The position numbers and the translations under genes were made by a program. From assembly GCA_043497085.1 (NCBI GenBank), contig JBIEKI010000005.1: a stretch of DNA of 64,000 nt. One strand, written 5' to 3'. This DNA comes from Thalassobacillus sp043497085. GTDB lineage: Bacteria; Bacillota; Bacilli; Bacillales; Halobacillaceae. The notes beneath the pieces are model-generated. The model did no database searches. It saw only the letters and a program-made list of their open reading frames with translations, and was not told where the DNA came from. Shown here piece by piece: positions 42,338-50,111 of the stretch (its first letter is position 1; each line of letters opens with the position of its first letter).

Positions 42338-42463
42338 GGCTGGATGGGAAGGGAAACGGCGAGACTCCCGCGGGAGAAGGGGCTAGGCAAGATCCCACAG
42401 GGCGCAGCCCGAGGAAGCTTGCCAGGTCCCCCGCAGGAAAGCGAGTTGTTTCCCAGACCATCC
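42338..42463. repeat. Dispersed palindromic repeat, family 1, copy 3
   Basis: Same orientation as copy 1: GGGAAACGGCGAGACTCC, GCGGGAGAAGG, CACAGGGCGCAGCCCGAGG, GAAAGCGAGTTGTTTCCC. Copies 2 and 3 face each other about 130 bases apart. The rest of the 41943-42575 gap shows no gene. Confidence 0.8.
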
Positions 42464-42575
42464 TATTTATCTCGTGGTAACGAACCCAATTCCTCTCGAC
42501 AGTCTTAAGCTCTGTCTGGCTATCTATGACTTTCATGCTATATAATGGATGAAAAAGCATTGGAGGCTTACTATA

Positions 42576-43808
42576 ATGAAAGATATATTGATCGATCGCT
42601 TTACGAGATATGTCAAAATAGATACCCAATCTGATGAAAACAACCCGGAGTGCCCTTCTACTCCAGGCCAGCTTACCCTTGCCAATATGCTTGTCGATGA
42701 GTTGAAAGAAATCGGCATGCACGACGTATCCATTGATGAACACGGTTATGTAATGGCCACGTTGCCCTCAAACACCGATAAACAGGTCCCTGCTATCGGA
42801 TTTCTTGCTCATGTAGATACAGCTACTGATTTCACAGGGAAAAACGTCAATCCTCAAATTATAAAAAATTATAATGGCAATTATATTAACCTTAATGCTA
42901 TACATAAAACCATTTTGTCACCGGACGAATTTCCGGAACTCGCAGGATATATAGGTCATACGCTTATAACCACGGACGGAACTACACTGCTTGGCGCTGA
43001 TAATAAAGCGGGCGTGACCGAAATCATGACAGCAATGAACTATCTCATTAATCACCCTGAAATCAAACACGGTGATATCCGGATCGCTTTTACTCCTGAT
43101 GAAGAAATTGGCCGCGGCCCTCACAAGTTCGATGTCGAGCGGTTTAATGCTGAATTCGCTTATACAGTAGATGGGGGTCCTATCGGTGAACTACAATATG
43201 AAAGCTTCAACGCAGCAGGAGCCCGTCTCACTTTTAAAGGAAATAGCGTCCACCCCGGTACAGCAAAAGGAAAAATGGTCAATTCCACTAAATTGGCGAT
43301 GGAATTCAATGACCAGCTTCCAACAGAGCAAGCTCCAGAGTATACCGAAGAATATGAAGGATTCTATCACCTGATTTCCATGAACGGCAATGTCGAAGAA
43401 ACGGAAATGATTTATATTATCCGGGATTTTGATAAAGAAGAATTCGCTGCAAAGAAAGAAAACATCCGCCGCATTGCATCAAGTATGAAGAAAAAATATG
43501 GAGAAGAACGTATTGTTTTAGAGATGGAGGACCAATATTATAATATGGGCGATAAAATCAAACCCGTCAAAAAAATTGTCGATACCGCATATCAAGCGAT
43601 GAAAAACCTCGACATAGAACCACTCGTCAAACCGATCCGTGGAGGTACTGATGGCTCCCAGCTCTCCTATATGGGGCTTCCGACACCAAATATTTTTACT
43701 GGCGGTGAAAATTTCCATGGGAAATATGAATACATCTCTGTAGATAATATGGAAAAAGCGACGCACGTCATCGCGGAAATCGCCCGCTTATTTGAAAAGC
43801 AGGCATGA
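42576..43808 (+). CDS. pepT: Peptidase T (tripeptide aminopeptidase)
   Basis: 410 residues from ATG 42576 (GGAGG 9 bases upstream), the normal length. M20B di-zinc enzyme: FLAHVDTA (His and Asp), LLGADNKAGVTE, FTPDEEIGRG (catalytic Glu pair), YTVDGGPIGEL, HPGTAKGKMVN, and GGENFHGKYEYI at the end. It removes N-terminal residues of tripeptides in the cytoplasm. Standing alone, it has no obvious regulator. Confidence 0.93.
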   Translation: MKDILIDRFTRYVKIDTQSDENNPECPSTPGQLTLANMLVDELKEIGMHDVSIDEHGYVMATLPSNTDKQVPAIGFLAHVDTATDFTGKNVNPQIIKNYNGNYINLNAIHKTILSPDEFPELAGYIGHTLITTDGTTLLGADNKAGVTEIMTAMNYLINHPEIKHGDIRIAFTPDEEIGRGPHKFDVERFNAEFAYTVDGGPIGELQYESFNAAGARLTFKGNSVHPGTAKGKMVNSTKLAMEFNDQLPTEQAPEYTEEYEGFYHLISMNGNVEETEMIYIIRDFDKEEFAAKKENIRRIASSMKKKYGEERIVLEMEDQYYNMGDKIKPVKKIVDTAYQAMKNLDIEPLVKPIRGGTDGSQLSYMGLPTPNIFTGGENFHGKYEYISVDNMEKATHVIAEIARLFEKQA

Positions 43809-43887
43809 GGAAATAAATTCATGTGTGAAGCCATCCTCTAACGGGTAATACCTTAAAGGAGATCATTGATTTTTGGGGGAGTGCAAA

Positions 43888-44721
43888 TTGACAAAAAATG
43901 AAGCATTACGTGCATACTTTCTAGATCATGCGCAGCAAATGACTGACGAATGGTATGAAACATTAGAAGAAAACGATCCAGCTTCTATCTATGCTGTAAG
44001 AACACCTGAAGTCGCCGAAAAGTTGAAAGAGCAAAATTATCAGTTCCATCCTTTTTTCACTCAGATTTTTATCCTTGATGAAGAACAATGGAAAAAAACA
44101 TTTCAGGAGTGGGCATCGGACATATCAAGTGATGAAAACCACTTGACCACACCAAGTCATTATGTCATCCGTGAATTCATGCGGGTGCGTATGCAATACA
44201 TTACTTATTTGAAACAATTCATTCAGGAATATGAGGGAGAAATCACTCAACCGGAAATTGACAGTTGGAATGAACTGATTATCCGTGGTTTCGATAACGC
44301 TATCCTGCAATTTGTCGAAGGTGCGAATAAAAACTCCAAAGAACTCTTAAAAGCGAAAGAAGATATTATTCAGCAGTTGAGCGCCCCTGTCATCGCTCTC
44401 GATGAAAAACGGGCATTGCTCCCGCTTATCGGTGAAATCGACAGTGAACGTGCCGGGGTAATCCTTGAGAACACCCTTAACCAATGTTCGAAGCTAGGAA
44501 TTGGTCAATTATATATCGACTTGTCTGGAGTAGCAACGATTGATACCCTGGTCGCCCATCAGATCTCAAACTTGATCCAATCCCTGCAACTGCTGGGTAT
44601 CAAACCGACGATTTCCGGTATGCGCCCAGAAATCGCCCAGACAGCCATTCAACTTGGTATCGCATTCGATGATGTTTCCATCAAATCATCATTAGCCAAT
44701 GCGATGGGCACAAATAAATGA
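43888..44721 (+). CDS. RsbR-like stressosome protein with C-terminal STAS domain
   Basis: 277 residues from TTG 43888 (GGGGGAG 6 bases upstream). The N-terminal 150 residues are helical, a globin-like sensor in known RsbR paralogues. The STAS domain has SAPVIALDEKRALLPLIGEID, DLSGVATIDTLVAHQ and GMRPEIAQTAIQLGI, where the last Thr matches a phosphorylation site of RsbR and the first site is Ser. Such proteins build stressosomes that feed sigma-B. It lies away from any rsb operon. Confidence 0.82.
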   Translation: MTKNEALRAYFLDHAQQMTDEWYETLEENDPASIYAVRTPEVAEKLKEQNYQFHPFFTQIFILDEEQWKKTFQEWASDISSDENHLTTPSHYVIREFMRVRMQYITYLKQFIQEYEGEITQPEIDSWNELIIRGFDNAILQFVEGANKNSKELLKAKEDIIQQLSAPVIALDEKRALLPLIGEIDSERAGVILENTLNQCSKLGIGQLYIDLSGVATIDTLVAHQISNLIQSLQLLGIKPTISGMRPEIAQTAIQLGIAFDDVSIKSSLANAMGTNK

Positions 44722-44740
44722 ACAGCATATTAATGCCACA

Positions 44741-44773
44741 AAAAAGTCAGTATGTCTAAGCATACTGACTTTT
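44741..44773. terminator. Bidirectional terminator
   Basis: AAAAGTCAGTATG / CATACTGACTTTT stem between convergent genes. Confidence 0.88.
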
Positions 44774-44777
44774 CACG

Positions 44778-45341
44778 TCATGTTAAGGCCATCAATGATT
44801 TGGCGTACTTTTCCACAAGTTTATCCTTCTCCATTCTATCCAGCGTATGGAAAGGCTGCTGATTCGGAAGTACTATGTGACTCAGGAATATTCCGCCCAA
44901 CTGCCGCGCACATAATTCTGTATCTACATCTTCTTCCTCAAAGTGATGATCCAGGCCCTGTTTCAAACTCGTAAATATAATATTCGGAAGGTCAATCTCT
45001 TCCGTGAGATTTCCCATCAGACTTTCTGAAATCAACATCTTAACCAATGGGGTGTTTTTTGAAAGCACCTCCAGCCGGTTTTCAATGATTGATTTAAAGA
45101 AATACTCGGTATTCCCTTCGTTTGCCAGCTTCATGACATGGGAATTGAACTGATTTTCAAGCACATGCTTAATGACAGTGATGAATAAATTTTGCTTGGT
45201 AGCAAATTTACGATACAACGTCACTTCAGCTACATCCGCTTCCTTAGCTATTTCCTGTGTGGTCGCCTGCAGCCCTTTCTTAACAAAAACTGCGACAGCC
45301 GCCTTTAATATTTGATCTGTTTTATCTCTCAAGCCCTTCAC
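44778..45341 (-). CDS. TetR-family transcriptional regulator of the RND exporter
   Basis: 187 residues. The N-terminal helix-turn-helix is AVFVKKGLQATTQEIAKEADVAEVTLYRKFATKQNLF. The GTG start overlaps the stop of the exporter gene (GTGA), so it is the last gene of that operon. The twin palindromes at 48247 and 48316 are the probable operators, giving autorepression and control of export. The ligand-binding half is not informative. Confidence 0.88.
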   Translation of the reverse strand: MKGLRDKTDQILKAAVAVFVKKGLQATTQEIAKEADVAEVTLYRKFATKQNLFITVIKHVLENQFNSHVMKLANEGNTEYFFKSIIENRLEVLSKNTPLVKMLISESLMGNLTEEIDLPNIIFTSLKQGLDHHFEEEDVDTELCARQLGGIFLSHIVLPNQQPFHTLDRMEKDKLVEKYAKSLMALT

Positions 45342-46738
45342 CCCACTTGTACTTCCTTCTTAACCTTTATTTTCACAAAACGGTCCAGAATAATCAAGAT
45401 AGCAGGCATGACAACGACAGTACTGAACAGTGCCAATGAAATATTAATCAATGTCATCAAGCCAAAATTGCTTAATATCACAAAGTCAGATATGAGCAAG
45501 GCACTGAAACCGCCAATGGTGGTCAATGCAGAAGTGAAAATCGCCTTTCCGATTTTCTGGTTAGAGATCCTGATTGCCGCTTCACTATCGTGGCCTTTTT
45601 TTCGTTCTTCATAATAACGTTCCATGATAAGAACCGTAAATTCTGTGCCAATACCAATGATCAGTGCTCCTAGAGTAGCCGTCAACGGCGTATAATCAAT
45701 ACCTAAAAAGTACATCGCTGCCCCGGACCAACCGACAATCAGGATGATCGGAATCAAGGGAATGAACGCTATTACCGGGTGGCGATAAATGAGAAGAAGT
45801 CCTAAGAAGACAAGGCCCATTCCGAGCAAGGTCATTTGGTACCTTCCCGAAGTCAATGCAGAAATCATCTCAACATCAAGGACGGATTTTCCTGTAATTG
45901 TAGTTTCTACATTTGCAGCCTCTTTTTCCTCTAAATAAGTTTCTAAATCATTCAGGAACGCTTGCAGAGGTTCGGATTCCATATGCTTGATTCCTATATT
46001 GATCACACCCTGGGTATGCTCTTCATTGATCAGCAGCTTGACCTGTTCCTCTGGCATATCTTCCAAATACGGTACCCAGTCCCCATTTTCAGGGAGTTCA
46101 CCATCATTCATCTGCTTGACAGCAGTAGTGATTGACTTCGTATCTACAACTTCTGCAAATTCCTCATCCAACGATTCACTGACATCATCCACCCAGTGCA
46201 TTATTTCAGGGTTTATTACGTCCTTGCCTTTATAAACGAGGGACACCTGGTCAGTCGTCCCAATGATGTCTCTGAGCTTATGAATATCCGCAAGCGCCGG
46301 GTCATCCTGGGGCATGAAATTTTCAACATCGGTTTCCACACCGGCGTCTGTGTCGACCCATATCCCTAACGCTGCAGTTACGATAGCGAGGGTGATGATA
46401 AGCCACCTTAATTTAATTAATATTGTCGTTAATTTATCAAGAAATCGATCAGCCTTCCCTTCCTTTTTACTCTTGGATTCCTTTTTTCTCTTGCTTCCAA
46501 AAAAATGATCTCGTGTATATAAGATAGGAATCAGCAAAAATAACCCGACAAAAAAGCTTACAATCATACCTAATGTCAACATTTTACCGAAATCCTGAAT
46601 CATAGGAACCGGCGAGGTATAGAGTGATATGAAACCTAACGCTGTTGCTATCAAAGCAGTCATAACCGCTGGAACCATCTTTGTAACGGTACGCCACAAG
46701 CTTTTTCCTGACTGGCTTGCAAAAAATTTATTCCTCAT
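45338..46738 (-). CDS. RND/MMPL exporter, C-terminal half
   Basis: 466 residues from ATG 46738 (AAGGAG 9 bases upstream, located in the upstream reading frame). It begins with the last part of the first transmembrane cluster (MVPAVMTALIATALGFISLYTSPVP), then has a soluble porter domain, and a second five-helix cluster ending GALIIGIGTEFTVLIMERYYEERKKG. It completes the structure begun by the next gene upstream. Membrane exporter driven by the proton gradient; probable substrates are lipids or toxic compounds. Confidence 0.83.
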   Translation of the reverse strand: MRNKFFASQSGKSLWRTVTKMVPAVMTALIATALGFISLYTSPVPMIQDFGKMLTLGMIVSFFVGLFLLIPILYTRDHFFGSKRKKESKSKKEGKADRFLDKLTTILIKLRWLIITLAIVTAALGIWVDTDAGVETDVENFMPQDDPALADIHKLRDIIGTTDQVSLVYKGKDVINPEIMHWVDDVSESLDEEFAEVVDTKSITTAVKQMNDGELPENGDWVPYLEDMPEEQVKLLINEEHTQGVINIGIKHMESEPLQAFLNDLETYLEEKEAANVETTITGKSVLDVEMISALTSGRYQMTLLGMGLVFLGLLLIYRHPVIAFIPLIPIILIVGWSGAAMYFLGIDYTPLTATLGALIIGIGTEFTVLIMERYYEERKKGHDSEAAIRISNQKIGKAIFTSALTTIGGFSALLISDFVILSNFGLMTLINISLALFSTVVVMPAILIILDRFVKIKVKKEVQVG

Positions 46739-48224
46739 AAGAATCCGCTCCTTCACGCAATTCTTCAGTGTAACGGCTATGGAACTGGATAGCATAGTCA
46801 ATCCCTAATCCAATCAAAATCGGGAATACAGCCATGGAGACCATTGTAATCGGTATATTGAGCCACCCCATTAGACCGACTGTGCCGACAACAGCAACCA
46901 GAATCACAACTAATGGTAGTAAGCGCCAACTTACTTTAAAGACCACAGAAAGGACAATGATCATGAATGCCACAGAGAGCATCATCATTTTCTGCATGCT
47001 TTCTTTCATGGACGTCCGGATGGAATCATCCAAGACAGGCTTTCCAGACACCATTATTTCTGCATGATCATTCGGATTTTCTTTCATATAGTTATTGATC
47101 GCTGCTACGGTATCACTTTTGGTGGTATCGTCTACATTTCCCTCAAACTTAATAATCATTAACATATACTCATCATCAATGACAATTTCTTCAAAAGAGC
47201 TTCTAAGCTGATCGTCATCAGTATAAATCATATGGTCAAGGGTCGTTTGTTTTTCCGGCAGTCCAGCCTTCATCGTATCAGAATTAGCGATCATCTTTTC
47301 CATGTTCTTGCTGATGGAAATAAGGTTATCTCCCATTTCTGTCAAGCCATCACCTAACTTGGCCAGCTCTTCCATCTGCTGTTTCTGTTCTGCCTGGAAA
47401 TTCTGGAGCTTGCCGGTTTGCTGGCTCAGTCCTTGTTCCATATTGTTCAGCCCATTAACGGTACGGTCAGGTATTTGGGACAGGGTAGCAGATTTTTCTG
47501 AAGTCTGCATCATTTTCTGGGATAACTGCATCAACTGTCCACCTAATTGTTCTAATTGTCGGGCTTGTGGGTTTTGGTCTGCCTTCATTTCCTGGGACAT
47601 GTTATGCAGATTTGCCCCAACTTCCTGCGTCTGCTTTCCATATTCGGCTAACCCTGTTTTCAGCTGTCCTGTTCCTGCTTTCAGCTTTTTCTGCCCAGAC
47701 GTCATCTTAGCAAAAGCATCTTCTAACTCAGCCATTTTACTCTCCATATCTGGAAGCTGGGTCTGGCTGTCATCACGAGAATTTTCGGTTAGTTTTTCTC
47801 CGGATTCTTTTAACTTAGTACCCATTTCGTCTAAACCATCTATCATATCTATTAACCCTTCCTGATAGTTTTCCTGCTGCTTTGTTGACATATGTTCTAC
47901 TAACGTAACCGGGCTTAAAATGCTGAAAATAGCGTTATTTTGTTCAAGCTGATCCTCTAACCCTTTCATATGATTCAAGTTATTCGGGGTAAGTAAATCC
48001 TCCCCTTCATACAATACGGTGATGGACTCTCCGCCAAATGCTTCTTCCAATTTTTTATTATCCTGATATACATCTGTATCCGTACTTACCAATGTTTCGT
48101 TACCAGTGGCCATATTCACATTACGCGCTCCCACTCCGAGCAATAATATGACCAGTAAAGCTATGAATATCATACGCATCGGATGATTAATTAATAGCTT
48201 GGATAGCTTCTTTAAGAACTTCAT
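46728..48224 (-). CDS. RND/MMPL exporter, N-terminal half
   Basis: 498 residues from ATG 48224 (AGGGAAG upstream). One membrane helix, then a soluble domain with a long helical Met/Gln/Leu-rich insertion (about residues 125-330, with repeated LKxGxxQLxxGLxxYG-like turns), then four helices ending in GLGIDYAIQFHSRYTEELREG. The gene stops after YEE, 11 bases past the start of the C-terminal half. In most relatives both halves are one protein of 700-1000 residues. It belongs to the HAE3-like group. Confidence 0.83.
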   Translation of the reverse strand: MKFLKKLSKLLINHPMRMIFIALLVILLLGVGARNVNMATGNETLVSTDTDVYQDNKKLEEAFGGESITVLYEGEDLLTPNNLNHMKGLEDQLEQNNAIFSILSPVTLVEHMSTKQQENYQEGLIDMIDGLDEMGTKLKESGEKLTENSRDDSQTQLPDMESKMAELEDAFAKMTSGQKKLKAGTGQLKTGLAEYGKQTQEVGANLHNMSQEMKADQNPQARQLEQLGGQLMQLSQKMMQTSEKSATLSQIPDRTVNGLNNMEQGLSQQTGKLQNFQAEQKQQMEELAKLGDGLTEMGDNLISISKNMEKMIANSDTMKAGLPEKQTTLDHMIYTDDDQLRSSFEEIVIDDEYMLMIIKFEGNVDDTTKSDTVAAINNYMKENPNDHAEIMVSGKPVLDDSIRTSMKESMQKMMMLSVAFMIIVLSVVFKVSWRLLPLVVILVAVVGTVGLMGWLNIPITMVSMAVFPILIGLGIDYAIQFHSRYTEELREGADSYEE

Positions 48225-48246
48225 GTTTGTTCTTCCCTTCAAAGAA

Positions 48247-48264
48247 TGTTAGTGACAACTAACA
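48247..48264. promoter_or_regulatory. TetR-type operator 1
   Basis: TGTTAGTGACAACTAACA, a palindrome with arms TGTTAGT / ACTAACA, in the exporter leader. It is the reverse complement of operator 2 across 18 bases. Confidence 0.75.
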
Positions 48265-48315
48265 TAAAGGTTAAAAAAATACTCCAACTATTTCAGTTGA
48301 AGATATTCATACTAT

Positions 48316-48333
48316 TGTTAGTTGTCACTAACA
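48316..48333. promoter_or_regulatory. TetR-type operator 2, overlapping the start site
   Basis: TGTTAGTTGTCACTAACA, just downstream of the -10 box at 48337-48342. A bound repressor would cover the transcription start. Confidence 0.75.
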
Positions 48334-48336
48334 TTC

Positions 48337-48365
48337 ATTATATACAACCTTTTCTTGTTTGTAAA
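48337..48365 (-). promoter_or_regulatory. Sigma-A promoter of the RND-TetR operon
   Basis: Minus strand TTTACA (48360-48365), 17 bases, perfect TATAAT (48337-48342). Confidence 0.8.
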
Positions 48366-48372
48366 GATAAGA

Positions 48373-48403
48373 AAATCCAGCCTTCTTTGTCATCGGCTGG
48401 ACT
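48373..48403 (-). terminator. Intrinsic terminator
   Basis: GTCCAGCC / GGCTGGAT stem followed by TTTCTT on the minus strand, ending the SDR-side operon. Confidence 0.75.
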
Positions 48404-48413
48404 TTCTTAACCA

Positions 48414-49205
48414 TTATAGTGCTTTTACCAATCCACCATCAACAACAAGTGCCTGGCCGGTTAAATAAGTATTGGCCCCCGAAGCGAGAAACACTACCGC
48501 TCTGGCAAATTCGTCCGGCTCTCCATATCGCCCGATTGGAATCGACTGCTCGGTTTGTTCTTTTACTTCCTCTGCTGTAGTTCCCAGTTTTTCTGCTCTT
48601 TTTTCATCAAGCTGAGCCACTCTGTCCGTAGCAATCCGTCCAGGCCCGACGGTGTTGATGAGGATATTATCACCAGCAAGCTCCTGAGAAAGGGATTTTG
48701 ATAGACCGACGATGCCGGCACGGAACGTGTTGGATAAAATCAAATTATCCAGTGTCTGTTTGATCGAAGAAGAAGCGATATTAATAATTCTTCCACTTTG
48801 CTGCTTACGCATAGAAGGCAATACTTCCCTGACGGTCCGGACAAAACTGAGGAGGTTTAATTCGAACGCATTCTCCCAATCTTCATCTGTGAATTTATCA
48901 AATGTTCCAGCTGGAGGCCCGCCGGCATTATTGATCAATACGTCTACCGTGCCATTCCAGTCCACCGCTTTTTTAACCAGCTGCTTGATTTGCTCTGCAT
49001 TAGTAACATCACATACCGCATAATCAACATTATTATTTCCGCTCTCTTCCTGGATCTCTTTTTTTGCTGCCTGAAGCTCTTCTTCATTTCGGCTTGAAAT
49101 CAAGACATGGGCACCCTCTTTAGCAAACTCCATGGCTGTTGCTTTTCCAAGACCTTTACTGGATGCTGTTACAATTACTGATTTTCCTTGCAATTGAAAG
49201 TCCAA
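48414..49205 (-). CDS. SDR-family dehydrogenase (FabG-like)
   Basis: About 263 residues. Rossmann motif VTASSKGLGKA, NNAGGPPAG, catalytic Ser (IASSSIKQ) and the C-terminal GGLVKAL. In place of the usual Tyr-x-x-x-Lys it reads NLILSNTFRAGIVGLSKS, so the catalytic Tyr appears to be Phe/Asn at the expected place: FRAGIVG. This raises doubt over classical activity. Genes for FAH hydrolase and TRAP transport lie upstream in the same direction, suggesting a role in breaking down an imported acid. TTG 49205 has better spacing than ATG 49214. Confidence 0.8.
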   Translation of the reverse strand: MDFQLQGKSVIVTASSKGLGKATAMEFAKEGAHVLISSRNEEELQAAKKEIQEESGNNNVDYAVCDVTNAEQIKQLVKKAVDWNGTVDVLINNAGGPPAGTFDKFTDEDWENAFELNLLSFVRTVREVLPSMRKQQSGRIINIASSSIKQTLDNLILSNTFRAGIVGLSKSLSQELAGDNILINTVGPGRIATDRVAQLDEKRAEKLGTTAEEVKEQTEQSIPIGRYGEPDEFARAVVFLASGANTYLTGQALVVDGGLVKAL

Positions 49206-49219
49206 AACATTCATCCTTT

Positions 49220-50098
49220 CTATCGTTTCTTCAAGTCTACTACATTATTTTTCAGTGGTGGAAAGCCATCTATCTGACATTCAATCACATCTCCGTCACG
49301 GATAACTATAGCGCCAGGAGTCCCTGTCGAAATGATATCTCCCGGTTGTAATGTCATCACCTGCGAATGGAAAGCGACGAGATAATAGGGATCAAATGTC
49401 ATATTACTCACCACATTCTTCCTGTGTAATTCTCCATTGATAATGGTAGATACATTCAATTGGAACACATTGTCCACTTCATCCGGCGTAACCAGCTGGG
49501 GACCAAAGCTGAAAAAGGTGTCAAAACTTTTCGACCTTGTCAAATAACGGGGATTGCGCTGCAGGATATCTTCTGCTGTCATATCGATGACAGTCGTATA
49601 GCCAGCAATGGCATCCGGTGCCTCTGATTCGGAAATATTTTTACACGCCTTCCCGATGATCACCCCTAATTCAGCTTCTCCCGTGGTGCGATCCGACTGG
49701 ACTGGTACCTTAATGGTATCTCCATGGCCGATAATGGTAGTGGATGGTTTCATAAAACTTGCTGGCTCAGAGCTTGGGGCTTTTTCATTCAAATCGGAAG
49801 CATGATCGACATAGTTGAGCCCGATTCCCCAAATTTTTCGAGGTTCACGATAAAGCGGCCGATATAGCGCTTCATCTCTTGCCAAATAGTGAGAATCCAG
49901 CCGATTTTTTTCATCAGCTGGTTGCTCTTTATACCATTCCGCTAATGAAGATATCTTCCCAGTATCAATCAAATCAAACAGGCTGATCGGCCAGTCCGTT
50001 TTAAGTTCTTCATTAATTGATGTGATGGGAAGCAGACGCTCCCCATCTACAATTGCGGCCATTTCTGTTCGATCTTTTTCGATCGTTGCAAACCTCAT
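49220..50098 (-). CDS. Fumarylacetoacetate hydrolase (FAH) family protein
   Basis: 292 residues. KIWGIGLNYVDHASDLNEK, PASFMKPSTTIIGHGDTI, TTGEAELGVIIGKACK (metal-binding Glu), IDMTAEDILQRNPRYLTRSKSFDTFFSFGP and DIISTGTPGA are all typical. Members hydrolyse or decarboxylate 2-keto acids with Mg2+. It lies between the TRAP permease and the SDR gene, so the pathway probably handles a keto-acid or aromatic-derived acid. GGGGGAAG precedes the ATG. Confidence 0.87.
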   Translation of the reverse strand: MRFATIEKDRTEMAAIVDGERLLPITSINEELKTDWPISLFDLIDTGKISSLAEWYKEQPADEKNRLDSHYLARDEALYRPLYREPRKIWGIGLNYVDHASDLNEKAPSSEPASFMKPSTTIIGHGDTIKVPVQSDRTTGEAELGVIIGKACKNISESEAPDAIAGYTTVIDMTAEDILQRNPRYLTRSKSFDTFFSFGPQLVTPDEVDNVFQLNVSTIINGELHRKNVVSNMTFDPYYLVAFHSQVMTLQPGDIISTGTPGAIVIRDGDVIECQIDGFPPLKNNVVDLKKR

Positions 50099-50111
50099 TT
50101 GCTACTTCCCC

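Noticed and set aside
47302..47865. 187-codon plus-strand frame opposite the RND N-half
   Set aside because: Cys- and Ser-rich antisense artefact without ribosome site.
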